DNA of 64,000 nt from Saccharina japonica (GCA_008828725.1 MEHQ01000010.1:137935-201934); one strand, 5' to 3'; positions 44,560 to 57,290 are shown, counted from the first letter of the stretch. Notes: a model not told the origin generated them from the sequence alone. A program made the numbers and translations.

Positions 44560-45310
44560 ACATATTTACTTCCATTCCATAGAAGTAAAAAATACTTCCA
44601 GGAAGCAAAATTACTTCCATGCAAGCTTGAGCTTCCATGGAGGAAGTAAAATTAACTTCCATGGAAGTAAAAAAAACACCCATGGAGGAAGTCAAACAAT
44701 TTACCCATCCTTGGAAGTGAGAAGTATTTTTTACTTCCTCCGGAAGAAGTAAAAACACTTCCATCGAAGTTTCGTTTCTTCCATGGAGTATTTGGAACGA
44801 AAAATTAGTTCCATGGAATATTTTTTACTTCCAATTAAAGTTAATTTTATCTCCGCTGCTAGTGGAAGTGGAAGCTTCCACCAAATTCCATCAACTGAAG
44901 CTTCCACAACCACGTTCGGTCGAAGCTGCCAACAACTAACTGCCATATTCCCCGATATATTTTCACCTACTACGAGTACTTCCACGAGTTTTCTACACTG
45001 TTTTCAACTCCCACAAGGGTGCATCGACTTCCAATACTTCCACCAGCTTCCATAGACTTAATTACTCCCATGGAAGTAGATGTGGAAGTAAACAATTACT
45101 TCCATGGAAGTTATGCTACTTCCCCATGGAAGTACATTTTATTTCCATGGAAGTAAAAAACCCTTCCAGCTACTCGTACTTCCATGAAAGTACCACGGAC
45201 GTTTTATGTTTCCATGGATGTAAAATTTACTTCCATCGGAGTGTTTTTTGCTCCAACGGGAGTAAAAAAATACCTCCATTGAAAGCAATTTTACTCTCTC
45301 TCATGGAAGC
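44560..45310. repeat. TTCCATGGAA palindrome cloud
   Basis: About 750 bp in which ACTTCCATGGAAGT-like palindromes recur every 15-40 bp, separated by A/T-rich linkers such as AAAAAT. Degenerate forms (CTTCCA without the full palindrome) fill the gaps. Related in core (CCATGG) to the 30.8-33.3 kb cloud, but with different flanks and linkers. Confidence 0.85.
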
Positions 45311-47430
45311 TTGCTTGGACGTGGCTGTGAACGGCCGGTGGGGCATTGTGGCTTTGCTTCGTGAATTGCAACGGGATCGTACAGCAGTATAGTATAATAG
45401 TGCTCCTGTATGTATGTGCTCCCGGCGTTTCACTACAATGTTAATCAAACTACTGTACAGCAGTATATATATACAATTTGACGATGACTAACTGGACGCC
45501 CAATCCCTCACACCTCTCGTGTCTGTTATGTTGCCCTGTTACGATATTGTTGTAAAAACTTGCAGGTCCACTCCCGCGTACAACAACGCTATTGGCAGCA
45601 TGCGGCGCTAGAGACAGGTTCCGTCACAGTCCAAGCAGCCCACCTCCCCATCGCTGACCAATACCAGAGCTGAGCGCTGTTTTCGACTGCTTGGAATGGC
45701 CAGCGTAGAATGGGGAGAGAAGCTATAAGGCTAGGGGTAGAGAGACTTAGGGGCTTGGATCGCTCGTTAGTGCCCGTGTCCTTTTACTAAGTGCACTTCG
45801 TTGACGAATGGTGTGATGTTGTCTTCAGGTCCTACAGTAGGAAAGTGGGTGTGCTGCAGCAGGGCAATGCTATTAGTGGACATGTGGCATCCCCCCCATC
45901 CAAGTTTTGATCAAGTTTTTATCCCAAATTCCAACAGAAGAAGGTGCTGTCGCATTACACTATTAATAGCACGTTTGGCTGTCAAGAGCGAAGAGGTGGT
46001 GGAAGCTCTAATGTAGTACGGTGTCGTCTACGGATTGCGTCAGTCCGCAGAATGAGGTGTACTGCGCAACACGGTGCGGGGTATGTTCCCGAGATATCTA
46101 CCGCGTACATAACAACCAGCCATATATGCCGCGTATATATCAGCGCGCCCTCGTTTTAAGCTTTAAGTCTGTACTGTAGTAAACAGGATTTCGTATTGAA
46201 AGGTCGCGCCCCCCCCCCCCCCGCGGATGAGCTCTATTGATCTGTCGTTTACCTGTTGCCAGAGGTGGTTGCTCTTACAACGCCAACAGCAGATTGCACC
46301 GTTACTTCTATGTAATAGATCACCCATCAAACCAAGTGCGGGGCCTGGTTTGTATCGGTTACGTTGCTCGGTTTCAGTTGGTTTGAATGTTGGATATACC
46401 AGTAGTTTTAGCCACACAGTAGTGCGTACAGTACCTGGTGTCATCAACATTTGTATGTGGAAAAACGGGTCTCCGTGTGTGTTAGTAACGATTTTTTTGC
46501 AGTAACTCTCGGGGGGCGGGGGTATTATGCCTGTACTACTGCACCGTCCTGTAGTACCGCTTGGTTAAGGTCCTGGGCATCTTCCTGGTGTTGCCCTGAA
46601 GATGCCTAAGGTGTGCGTATAAGGGTGACGTTGTTACCGGTGGCTGCCGATGGATGTTGTGTCTTGCCGTGACGCACCAGGCCCACTTGATTGGGGACGT
46701 AGACCGGCTTATTGTGTCGGGGTCTCCCTACTGGAGGCGTTACTGGTCCGCGGTACCACGGTGGCGGTGCGTGTTTTTTCTTTATCGAGACCGGTCGAGG
46801 CGTTGGTGTTGTTGGATGTTTCTTGTTTCTCATGTCCGCTGTCTAATCCTGTAGGGGTTTCGGCAGGGCATTAGGTGTGTGTATTTGTGTATTCGTTGGC
46901 GCTTTACGCCGAGTTTCGGTGTGTGTGTTATTTTGTGGAGACAAGCTAGTTGCTTGGTCCTTCATCGATGCTGCAGGGAAGGCAGTACATCACTAATAAT
47001 AATGTGTGTTTTGACGGATGGAGGCTACTACCGATGCGCTCTACACTGTGTGGAGTAGTTAATCACTGCCACCAGTCGTTTTTTCGCTGGGTCTGTTTAT
47101 GCACCTCATTGGTCGCAATGATATTGTCCGTGTGCTACTTGTCTTAATTCTACTGTTTGTGATGCTGAACAACGTGCTGAACAATGTTCAGAATGGCCGT
47201 GTCCGTCTCCAAGCCTACTGTGTAGACCATGTACTGCTGTACGTGGTATGTGTGATACTGCTCGATCGCTAATCGTCAAGCTCGGCGTAGACGCTCGTTC
47301 GCATGGGGTGGCCGATGGTTATCAGCGGAGAAAGTATATATGTACAGTAAGTCACAAATAGGCACACACTTCCTGAATTCTACAGCCTCAGATTATGTCC
47401 CCCTCATACGGGATGTGCATCCTACATGAG
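45311..47430. other. No gene seen
   Basis: Unassigned. 46510-47160 is G/T-skewed on the plus strand. Short ORFs show no domains. Confidence 0.5.
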
Positions 47431-47434
47431 GACA

Positions 47435-47550
47435 TATAAAATCCGTAAGTGCGCGCGATCGAAGTATTACACTCAGCTAGCAAAGATGAGCTTCGACGAA
47501 ATCCTCGAGCTCACAGCTGTTGTTTTTTATTTTTATTTAAATATGTACAG
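47435..47550 (+). CDS. Short conserved-looking reading frame, M-S-F-D-E-I-L type
   Basis: ATG at 47486 begins M-S-F-D-E-I-L-E-L-T-A-V-V-F, running into a T/A-rich stretch. A TATA-like TATAAAA (47435-47441) lies 51 bp upstream. A related start, M-S-F-E-D-I-F-N-L-A-A-Y, occurs at 57506, and truncated ones at 57351 and 57419. All are preceded by AGC(T)TGCAAA-like sequence. Differences between the 47486 and 57506 copies are largely at third codon positions or conservative, hinting that the peptide, not only the DNA, was once selected. Function unknown. Confidence 0.4.
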
Positions 47551-48629
47551 TAAGTACAGCTTGAGTACAGTAGCCGGTGACACACTGCAGTGCAGTACAT
47601 AGTAGAGTAGCATTGCTTACGGTAGTAACCGCTACTGTAGTGGATAGTAGAGTACCTAGCACAACAAACAAAGCCACCTTCCAACAGTATTATTATTAAT
47701 AGTAACAATAGTACCAATAGTACCAATAGTATTAGTAGTATGTAATAGTGGTTTGTTTCCCGAATAGTGGGCGCCTTTGAAACGGATTCTACTAACCACT
47801 ATAGTGTACTGCTGTAGTAATAAGATATTGTAAGACCCGTGTACCATGCCAACTGTGCCGGGGGGTGGTATGGTTTCGTGAATGCTTACTGTACCATCAA
47901 TCGGATCGGTGATGTGTGAGACGCACACATTGCAGGATGCACACGGAAACAATCACAATATCCCTATCGGTGAATGAGCAACGCATCGCATACCCGTATG
48001 AAGGGCAATCAAGGGGCAAAATATGATGTCACGTCAAAAGAAATTACTGCACGTATAGTACAGAAAGTAGCAGGCATATTCGCTTGGGATTATATTGGAT
48101 GACAAATTCAAGGGTTAGAGTTATAGGGACAGGTAACACTTGTTCAAAACAAATGCGCTTGTCTTGTACTATTCAGTACTCCATACCAGGTATCAATGTA
48201 GGGGTGTGCACTATTTACGGTACTGCGAGGGGGGGGTGTAGCATCTACTACTGTAGCATCTTGACCTGCAGCGACCTTTGTTAGTCCTGCTTTATCTCCC
48301 CCTTACGAAGAACCGGGACATTTCACTCGTTAGCTATACTCGTACTGCACAACAGTATAACTACGGGACGGTATCTGTGCAGTTTAGCTCTCCTTTGACT
48401 TGGCGGCATTCCTTTTCCGTCGTCTCCAACACGTGACGGTTACGCTTCATTACCACGCAAATAATGGGCGGAAGGGGGTGTTGATGGTCTTGCTTGGCCT
48501 CCCCCGCTGAAAAGGAACCGCGTTTGCTATTGGTCGCGTCTTGACGCCCTTCGTCTCGTTTCGGGTATACTTCGAATGTTTCGTTCCCTCTTTGGTAGTT
48601 AGCCACATGTTGTGTTCATTCTACTTATA
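47551..48629. other. No gene seen
   Basis: Unassigned. It contains a short cluster of TAGTAACAATAGTACC-like repeats (47690-47735). Confidence 0.5.
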
Positions 48630-49363
48630 GAGCCATTCCTAACGCACAAAAAAAACACGAATCGTGAGGTTTTTGTCATGAATCGTGATTGTGTGTCATG
48701 ATTCGCGACAAAAACCTCACAATTCCATGACTCCAATTGTTTTAGGTTCTCCCTAAAAAAAACAAAATCATGATTCATGATATTTTGACGATGCTCGAAA
48801 TTCGCCTGATCAAGGCACTACGAAACCCACCCGACACCAGCGATATCCGAAGGCCGGTATAGGGGCCTGGCATACTCTGCTTTGTACGCCGATTGTGGAC
48901 AGCGAGCGGCTGCCTAAAGACACTTCGGGGTGCGGCCTAGCGAGCTCGCTGTGGCCGCGAAATCTGGAGGAGGAGGAGACACAGCGTAAAGAACAAGCGA
49001 AAACGGCATGTCAGCGAGAGTGGAGTCTCGCGGACCGGGCCTGGCCGACGACTCGTGAGGTTGGAATCTCGCAGACCAGGTCAGAACTCGGCCCGCGATT
49101 TGAGTCACGGGCCGGGCCGGGTGCGGTCGGCCCGGCCCGGCACGGCACGACCTGGCCGTGACCTACCTGCGGGAGTTGGCCCCACCCTCAAATACCGTTG
49201 AAATTGAAATACCGGATTTTTAAGTATTTAAAAATGCCACGAAACGTGACGTAAAACGTGATATCAGCTATTTTCGTTTGGAATAAAATATCACGACTCG
49301 TGATATTTTGTCCTGCCAAAAAGTCGCAACCGTATTTTTGTTTGTGTCCATTAGGAATGGCCC
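48630..49363. mobile_element. TIR DNA element, about 730 bp
   Basis: Ends G[A/G]GCCATTCCTAA and its inverse TTAGGAATGGCCC, followed on both sides by 'cacaaa..aa' sequence. At the left is a hairpin (48665-48722) whose arms both read GTGAGGTTTTTGTC. Near the right end is 'tatcacgactcgtgata', a palindrome. A TTA near each edge could be a 3-bp target site as in PIF/Harbinger elements, but it is not perfectly placed. The interior (48880-49180) is GC-rich and shows no transposase. Confidence 0.65.
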
Positions 49364-51139
49364 TTACTGCAGCCAGGTCGAATCATCCCCATTTTATGTA
49401 TGCTGATCGTGGCCGGGCCGAACCACCTCCTCCCCCCCCCCCTCGCTTTTCTTTGGGGGTGACTCGCGCGATAGGCCCGTTCATGTTGTGGTACAGACAG
49501 GAAAGTGGAGTTTTGGTTCTACCTTTTCACCGATAGTGATGATGCGGTTGCGCACCACCACCCCCTCGCTGGGGTACGGTGGTAGCTTCGGCGTTTGACA
49601 CTTTTACCTTGTTCTCCGTTTTAGCAGCACTGCGAGAGGCGTGGTAGCCTCGTATGTTAGAGGTGGGTGTGGGAATGGGATATAAGGAGCCGCATCTTAG
49701 ATTCATCTCCCAAGCCGTTGAACGGCACTTCCCCCATTCTTCATATCCATATCAATGTGAGTGCCAGGCTCTCGGCCCACCCGTCGCATGGATATGCCCT
49801 GCGTCGGTTTCACAATTCGTCGAGGTCATATCATAGATATATGTATACTATCGTACTACTGTGGTCGTTCGTATTCCAAGAGTACTTGCCGTGCTCGTCA
49901 GCCCATTCGTTGTCCCGTGCTCAAGTTATGACTGACGACACCCAAGATCCTTGAATGCGCAGCAAGGGCAGCCCCCCTTGCCCACGCTTCGTATCGTTCA
50001 TCCAGCTTGTCGTCAAATGTCAAGCCTGGATGCTCCAACAACCTGGCGTCTCCTCGACGCCACACAGACAAGAAAGGAAAGTGCCACAGACTCAAGCTGA
50101 ACCTGAGTCCGTACTCATATTGGCGTCGACGGCAGGACAGACAATGCGTCCGGCACTATGTTTAATTTTCTCTCGAATACGAAACCCGTGAGCCGGTGTT
50201 CCAACAACCTGGCGTCTCCTCGACGCTACACGGACAAGAAGGGAAAGTGACACAAACTCAAGCTGAACCTGAGTCCGTACTCGTATCAATACCTGGGCAT
50301 TGTACGGCTCATCGGGGTGGGCTAGTGTTATGTATTGGTAATGTCAAGCAACCAGTGATCAGCGTATTTACTAAATTTGACTTTTCTGGGCTGCTGTGCT
50401 GTTGAGTGTGCTACTGTGCTGTGGTGTCCTCTTCCTTCTGTAGCCTACAGTAGCAAGTATCCAAGTCCCGCATGCACATCGTTTTTCCTCTCAGATGACA
50501 ATAATAACAGGCCTTAATAGATGTACAGTAGGTGTGTTCACCGCTTAACATGTGCAAGTTCGACAATTTGTGGATATGCGGTACAAACCGCACTCACGCT
50601 CAAATCGCAGCCCGCTCCGGAGCACCTCATGGTCCATAACCATCAGCACGTCAGGTTCATACAAAAGACAATCACAATCATCAGTCAACACAGTGTTCGA
50701 AACACAGTGCAATACTGCGCTTGCTTATTGCGTGAAGAGGCTATGCATTGTGTTTTACCGACACTAAATACGCGATGCGCACCATAAAGGGAAGGAACTT
50801 TTTGAGATCGGGAACCGAAGCAATCGTAGTCCGTGGCTTCTTGCGAAATATAATTACTAACCGACGTTTTCGTTAATATTCTGCGGTTCAAGAATTGACA
50901 TTGAAAGGGCAACGTGGCCGTGTTTGACTGTTTGGCGGTTTCGTTAGTCGCGTGGAAAATGGGAGTACCAAGCGGACACTGTTGACAAACCGTGGGACGG
51001 TGCTGGCTGGCTGGTAGGACACGCGAACAGATGTGCTGCCCCTGCTGCAGTAGCCGGCCAGTGTTTATTTGCTGCGGCCGGTATTCCTTGGCTGCTTCTT
51101 CTTCGACACGGACGCACGATGTTTTGACTTTTTAGTGGC
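49364..51139. other. No gene seen, apart from a direct repeat
   Basis: Unassigned. ORFs are short and lack domains. Contains the about 90-bp direct repeat listed separately. Confidence 0.45.
50030..50290. repeat. About 90-bp direct repeat, two copies
   Basis: Copies at about 50030-50119 and 50196-50284 share 'ccaacaacctggcgtctcct', 'cgacgc', 'cacaga/acggacaagaa', 'aaagtg' and 'ctcaagctgaacctgagtcc'. Substitutions are scattered. The forward frame is open in both copies. Confidence 0.8.
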
Positions 51140-51545
51140 ATGCACGGCCGTGCCCACGGCATGTCGCGACATGCCACGGAACATCCGCTGTCATTGCCGG
51201 GGCAAGCCGCGGCTTGCCATGGGTGGCTTGCCATGGGTGGCTTGCCATGGCAAGACCCACGGGTTGCCATCGACCAAGGCGTTGCCACGGCACGTGCTAA
51301 AGTTGTGCCCACAGCACGTGCCGTAGAAGTATCTATGGCTGCCCACAGCATTACCATGATATGTGGCACGGCAGCCCCTCCACGGCAACCACCACGGAAA
51401 TGCCCCGTGGAAACGCCCACGGCATTCTCCACGGCAATGTCCATGGCAAGCCCCACCACGGCAACATCCGCGGCAACCCCGCGCGGCGATCCCCTTGGAA
51501 ATCCCCGCGGAAATCCCCACGGCAATGTCCAAGGTAAAACCTATA
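51140..51545. repeat. CCATGG / CCACGG palindrome cloud
   Basis: About 400 bp with recurring GCCATGGCA, GCCACGGCA and CCACGG phrases, mostly 9-18 bp apart. A small satellite patch with CCGTGG phrases lies at 51762-51845. Open frames in most phases are a consequence of the words. Confidence 0.85.
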
Positions 51546-53683
51546 GCAGTGCCGTCCTCAGGAGCCGCCGTAGACCCACCCGGTCCCCTAATTCCACCTG
51601 GACCTGATCCCACCCCGACCTAACCCCGCCCACAAAGTGCAGAAATATCATTAGCCCTCCGCAGGAGCCACCCGAGGCTTATCCGGTCATCTGATCCCAC
51701 CCAGCGCTCATCCCCTCTGAGACTGATCCTACTCCCCCACAGGGTGGGTTCAGATGTGGAGACTGCCGTGTGAACTACCGTGGGCCTTGCCGTGGATATT
51801 GCCATGTGGAGTGCCGTGGGGTGTGCCGTGGTGCTTGCCGTAGGGCGGCGTATTCGTGCCGGTCCTAGGAGATGTTATTCGATCGACGCGACCGAAGTCG
51901 ATGGTATTCGATATAATGCGAACAGCAAGCGATTGATTAACACGCTCCACGCGAAATGAAATAACGCGGATTCCGTCTCGGACCTTAGACGTAAGAGCCC
52001 TACACTGGCATCACAGCTTCGACCTAGAAATGGGCAGTGTGGCATCATTTGCTAAAACCAAAACACCAATTAACGAAACCCCATCGCGAATACCTGTGAA
52101 TACATGTGGTACTCTACGGTAGTACTAAAGTTGTCGAGGAAGCACGGACCTCTATCGCTCCTACAGTAGTAATATAGACATAAACGCGATACCAATGTGT
52201 TTACCCAGCTCCTTCTGCCGTACAGCGCTCTGCAGTAGTATGAATGACTGCTCATCGCTGGTGGCCCCAACGTTAATCCACCGTAACTGGGCATCAAGGG
52301 GCGCGGCAACCTGTAGTAACACTATCGATACTATCGATACTATCGATACCACTGTTGAAGTATCCATATTATACGGTAGTTACCAGAAGCCAACGGACAA
52401 GAAGGGAAAGGCCTTCCCGTGTCGCGTGAGTTACCAAAGGCCTGCACAAAAGTGGCGAGCGTTTTCGGGTAAGCAGAAGCGCAGCTGTGTGGTACGTGGT
52501 ATATCGGAACAACTCCGTCATGAAAAGATGGTGTATCAAACACACATTGATGTACTTGTGATACTGACACGACATAAGGAGCAGGATGCAAGGACGTATC
52601 GAGGAGGGTGCCGAAATATTTGTACCGGTTCCCTTCGGACAGAGCCAAGCGATGGCTCCTTCAGGGTGCGCTAACGATACAATGTGGCTCGGAGAATTTT
52701 TCCCGTCAACTGTTTGTCCGCACACCACAACTGACATTTGCGGTGTAAAGTCTCGACGTAAAGCACGCGTTCTTCTACTGTTTCTGAAGCATCTGCCGCC
52801 ATTGCTGACTTGGGGCGGTACACTATCGATGAGTATACCGTGTACCGAGCCAGTTCTAACAGGTAATGATTGTATACCTTCAAGGAGGTCCACAGTGATG
52901 TATAGGATGTATAGGATGTATACCTAGACCCGAAAGGCGAAATTCTGTTGCATGTTGCTCAATGCATTCATTCGGGACGAGAGGGTCGCCTAACCCTAAC
53001 GTGCGCTCGATCGTCACTGTCCGTGCCTACAAAGCAACCCGCCACAAGACGCTATAAGACATAGCAGCCGCAATGGTGCCGGCACCCTCTCTCTCTCCAG
53101 TAACCGCAGCCTTTAACAATTAATCGCACAAGTTGAAACACACGAACAGTACATCTTAAAACTGCCAAGGAAACGCAACGGACTTGACCTGCTGTACGTA
53201 ATACTATCAACAACAAAATGCAGGGCACAAGTGCAAGCCAATATGGTGTGCTCGCAAACCGTGCGCGAAGGGGCTACCGTTCCGCTGCTGTGATGGAAAC
53301 CCTTTCACTGGCGAGTTGATATAGAAAATGGACACCTGCATACATATATACCATTCTATGCCGCGAGCAACAACTCGGTCCTGACGTACTCTGATGGGGA
53401 AAAAAAAAACTAACTAGATATTGCGCACTGCTATACCTGATATGTGTAAAGCCTAGTGACAGGATCCGTCTTACATGCCATATAAATAACCAGAAAAGGT
53501 CACAGCACCGAGCACTTGCCATTCAGGCGAACAACCGAAGCCAACCTGACTACCACTAGCAGTACTAATAGCACTATTAGATCACCGAGATCCTCAACGA
53601 TGATGCGTCAGGCATAGCCTTGGCTCACGCAACACCAGGGTCCTAATTAAGCACGCGGAGATGATGCCCAAACTACAGGAACT
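51546..53683. other. No supported gene
   Basis: Minus frames of 70-174 codons at 52340-52893 overlap each other in different phases without domains, and I do not accept them. 52321-52350 holds three units of CTATCGATA, again a palindromic word. This stretch is the 3' flank of the ATPase gene. Confidence 0.45.
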
Positions 53684-55818
53684 TCAATGTTCAAAGTTCT
53701 TGCTGGTAACGTCGTTTGCCAATATTCTCTGAGCATGCGACATCGAGTCGTCCGGAGCCTCGTGGTGAAGCTCCTGTTGTTCGTCTTGTTCGTCTTCGTC
53801 GTCGGCCGCGGCTGCCTTCAAGGCATCCTTGAAGAAAGCAGAGCGTACTACAACCTTGTACGAGAACGGGTCCACCGCCAACGGAGACGCTGGCCCCACG
53901 CCCCTCGCCGCTCCTTCAAACACTTTTTCCGATACACCCACAGTTTCCATCACCTCATCCAGCCCGGGATTTCTCCCTTTCCGGCCTTCCACCACGGCCG
54001 CCGCGCCTTCGATGGCCTGCCACAGTCGCTTCTCCAGCTTCTTGGACTCGCCTCCTCCCTCGCCAGCTCTAAGGGCAGCAAGGAAAGCGGTAACGCCGCC
54101 TCGAGCGGCACGAGCTTCGCGGTTCGCGAAAGAATCGACCGCGGCATGCAAGGCGAGGGGGTCTCGGGCAGTGCGGGCGGCGAATCCTACGCGAACAAGG
54201 TCCAGCATGCCGAAGCCGACCTTGGAAACGACGTACTTGGCGAGGTCGTCCCGTCGCCCCCCTGTCCAGTCGCGGCTCGCGGGAACGGGGATGCACCCTC
54301 GAGCGACTTGCAAGGCTTCCTTTGGTGCAAGTGGGCGCATCTGCGAGAAGGCAGAATATAAAAAAAGAGCGGTAGTGCGGAAATTGCAGAACGCGGGCGG
54401 GGTTGTTTTTGCAATGCGTTGGGCATGGCTCGGTTCGATTTGCAGGCGGACACGCCACAGCAACTTAAAAGAGAAGGTACAGTATCTAGATGGCATGTCC
54501 GTGGAGGGGGCAGGGCGGCCAAGCAACGCGTGCAGATCACTTCTGGACACGAAACTCCGTATACAAAACAAACTGTGGATAAGTCAACCATTAATCAACA
54601 TGACCAAATAACGCACGACAAGCAAAGTCGGCACGACTGGGAGTTTTTTGTCGATTGTTCAGGAGAACCGGCTCCTCGTTCGAATCGCGATGCAAGCAAT
54701 ATACAAGCATTGTTTTATATTGATTTAACGCACTCAGCGAGGGCTCTAACATGCCATACCAGGTACAGTATGCCCTAAGAAGATTATAATCAGGCAACCC
54801 GTTGAGGGTCCGTTCTCCGCCTAATTAGCGAATACTGGCCCATCGGTCTCGCACGCGGCGGGCCACGTTGTTTCGTGGCGTGTGAAACTGTAAAAACGGG
54901 CATCTGGTGGCAGACTGGCAGACACTCGCCATAACTCCCCCTTATTAGGGTTTCCTCTATGAATAGCTCGACAAAAACAGGGCGTTACTTGACACAGCAC
55001 TGACACCAGAACTTGATCAAGTCGGATAACCGACAGAGTTATATAACACTCTTCCACAGTGGTTAGTCCTTCCGTTTGTTTCCCCTTGTTGACAAGCATG
55101 CGCACTCATACGCCCATCCATATATACATGCTCGGTGTATCGCAACGCATGCAAGCGGGTTTCCGACGGAACACAGCGATAGAACTCTCCACATGAACGG
55201 TTTGGAGGGTCAGCTCACCTTGACGCCTTCCACCCTTAAATCTGCCAAGGAGATCGGCAGGCCTCGAGCAATGCGCGCGGATGGCGCCTCGACGACGAAC
55301 TTCGCAAGGTTCCCGTCATCCCCCCACCGCTTGCACGCTAGCAGCACGCCTTGAAGCTGGGCCGCCGTGCACCTCTTGTCCAACTCCACCACGACTATTG
55401 GTGCCTTTGCGCCCCCGATCCCCCAGCCATCACCCTTCAACATTCTCAAAGCATCCTCGGCAACCAGCGCAACGGACGAGGTCACATCCACCCCGCTCGC
55501 ATCGACGATTCCTTGCGCTAGTGCCTTCAGAGGGAGACCTAGATCCTTCCCCCAAAGCTTCACGTGCACCACGGACGACGTCGCGTGCAGGGCAAGGCGA
55601 ACGGCGACGGTTTTCCCCGAACCTCGCTCGCCATGCACTAGCAACGTGGGGTTGTACCTCGACTCAACCTCGGCTCTTAAGGCATCCGCATCCAAGATCT
55701 TAAGCCGATCAACGAAGCCTGGACTGCCCGGACCAACCTTGGCTGCCGACAGGCGACACGCTCGGATGCCTTCTGCTACCTTCCGGCTCTGGTAGCCGCG
55801 AGACGACACAACAATCAC
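53684..55818 (-). CDS. P-loop ATPase (STAND/AAA-like), two exons visible, 5' end missing
   Basis: Exon A is 55818-55219 (exactly 200 codons, phase 0) and exon B is 54340-53684 (218 codons plus stop). They are joined by an 878-bp intron, AAG|GTGAGC ... 'ttctgccttctcgcag'|ATG. Exon A is preceded by an acceptor ('ctgcgtgcctcag'). Within exon A, G-E-R-G-S-G-K-T (63-70) is Walker A, I-V-V-V-E-L-D-K (141-148) Walker B, and F-V-V-E-A-P-S (174-180) a sensor-1-like strand. The C-terminal half is Ala-rich and helical, then acidic (D-D-E-D-E-Q-D-E-Q-Q-E). This fits ATP-driven signalling or remodelling NTPases of the STAND/AAA type. The exact family and cellular role are unknown. The N-terminal exon(s) upstream of 55818 were not found. 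Codon use is GC-rich at third positions, unlike the surrounding DNA, and supports a working gene. Confidence 0.8.
54341..55218 (-). other. Intron of the P-loop ATPase gene
   Basis: GT...AG intron of 878 bp in phase 0. The coding frames on both sides stay open through it only briefly, so it is not a retained exon. It contains one TACCAGGTA word (54758). Confidence 0.7.
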
Positions 55819-57290
55819 CTGAGGCACGCAGACAAAGTTTTGCAACGTACATGAGTGCAACGTGGGAGGATGCAGAGGTTAGGGGAAATATCTACACTAG
55901 CATCACATAAGGTGACTTCATTCGGAACTTCCTTGGACGGTCATGTATGCGTGCATGATACTGGCACTGTACCTGGTATGGAGCTACGTACAACATCAAA
56001 TCTGCTCAGTGGTGTGAATTTGTGGGTGCCAGACACCTTACCTCAGCGTCATGAATGGGGTGTCAAAATTAATAGTTCAATCCCGGAGTGTCACGCGTAG
56101 TTTTGTGCCTATTCCTACGCTTTGACGCAAAGGTCAGCTCGTCATGGAGTATAGTACAATATCAGTGTACAGTACAAAGTAGTTTGAGCATGGCGTACTG
56201 ATGTGACGTACTGAGGCGTACACAGCACTCCCGGCATCACGCACTTTGAGGTACAGTCAGTCGTGGTCCCGTTGTAATGCAAATGCGGTGGAGACGGCCA
56301 GCACACACCCCGCCACGTTTGTGGACGTCTGGGGGCTTTGGCGTGCGGTCTGGAATCAGGCACTGTTCCCCTGTGGCACATGGCATCGTGCGTGCTGGTA
56401 CCAGCCGTGCGATGGGTATACTGTCATTAATAGCTGAGCACTGCAGCCTTGTCGATGTGGATGCTGTCCTGTATCTGAGCCCCTTCCGTACGTACTGTAC
56501 GTAGTGATGTGGAGGCGTGACGGCCCTGCTGTAGTGCGGGGATCTCACTACGTAAAGAGGGGCCGGTCCCACTTTGAGGCGGGAACTGCATTAATGTGGG
56601 ACGAAGACGTGAAAAGCAATTTTGACCGCCTTAAAAAGGGACCCTGCACTGAATGAAGTGGACCGCACCAGAATGGGACCACGACTGCTCTACTGGGAGC
56701 TGTACTGGAAGTATTGCCAGTACACTTTATACGCCTGTGACGACCTTTGCGTCGATTTATAATGCATACCGGTATATACTACTATTTACCCTGCTGCATC
56801 TGGTGTAACTACAGCAACTATTAATAGTAATAATTAAAGGCGGCGTCACAGAAGTACAGCAGTTCAACTGCACTACAACTGCACTATTAATACCAGTACA
56901 CAGCAGTGCTCAGCAGTGCTCAGCAGTGTTTGGCAGTGTTTGGCAGTGTTTGGCAGTGTTTGGCATGACGTACACTCGTGGGCTACTGCAGGACCAGGTA
57001 CCCTGTAATGTGGAATTTGGGCATCACGTAGTCTGGCACTTGGTGTACGCTTAGGTACTGGTACTGGCGACGTAGTGGGAGTATTACTGTGGTGTTGGCA
57101 GCATTGGCAGCATACTTCATGTTGCTGAGAAAACCACCAATCGACGGCGCCTCAGAACAATGAACATTCCGAATCGACAAAACACAACCCGATATATACG
57201 AAGTACCATGCATGCATCCATCCATGCATGTACACGTACGTACCCCGTGCATGCGCAATGTAAGTATCAACTATTGTACTACTATCAACT
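55819..57290. other. Upstream of the ATPase; no exon identified
   Basis: I looked for a 5' exon in matching phase. The best donor on the minus strand (GAG|GTAAGG near 56043) is preceded by stops in the required frame. No other gene is seen. Confidence 0.4.
56901..56964. repeat. 10-bp tandem repeat (CAGCAGTGCT to TGGCAGTGTT)
   Basis: Six full units in exact 10-bp register that change from CAGCAGTGCT to TGGCAGTGTT along the array. This is the second 10-bp-register array in the window. Confidence 0.85.

Noticed and set aside
51140..51613. Pro/Ala- and His/Gly-rich ORFs of 140-193 codons
   Set aside because: They lie in a palindrome cloud. Frames are open on both strands and not consistent across units.
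52340..52893. Minus ORFs of 102 and 174 codons
   Set aside because: No domain, they overlap in different phases, and lengths are within chance expectation for 64 kb.
53687..54611. Long forward ORFs of 224 and 260 codons opposite the ATPase
   Set aside because: They are antisense shadows of the GC-rich exon B. The minus frame carries the coherent protein and splice sites.
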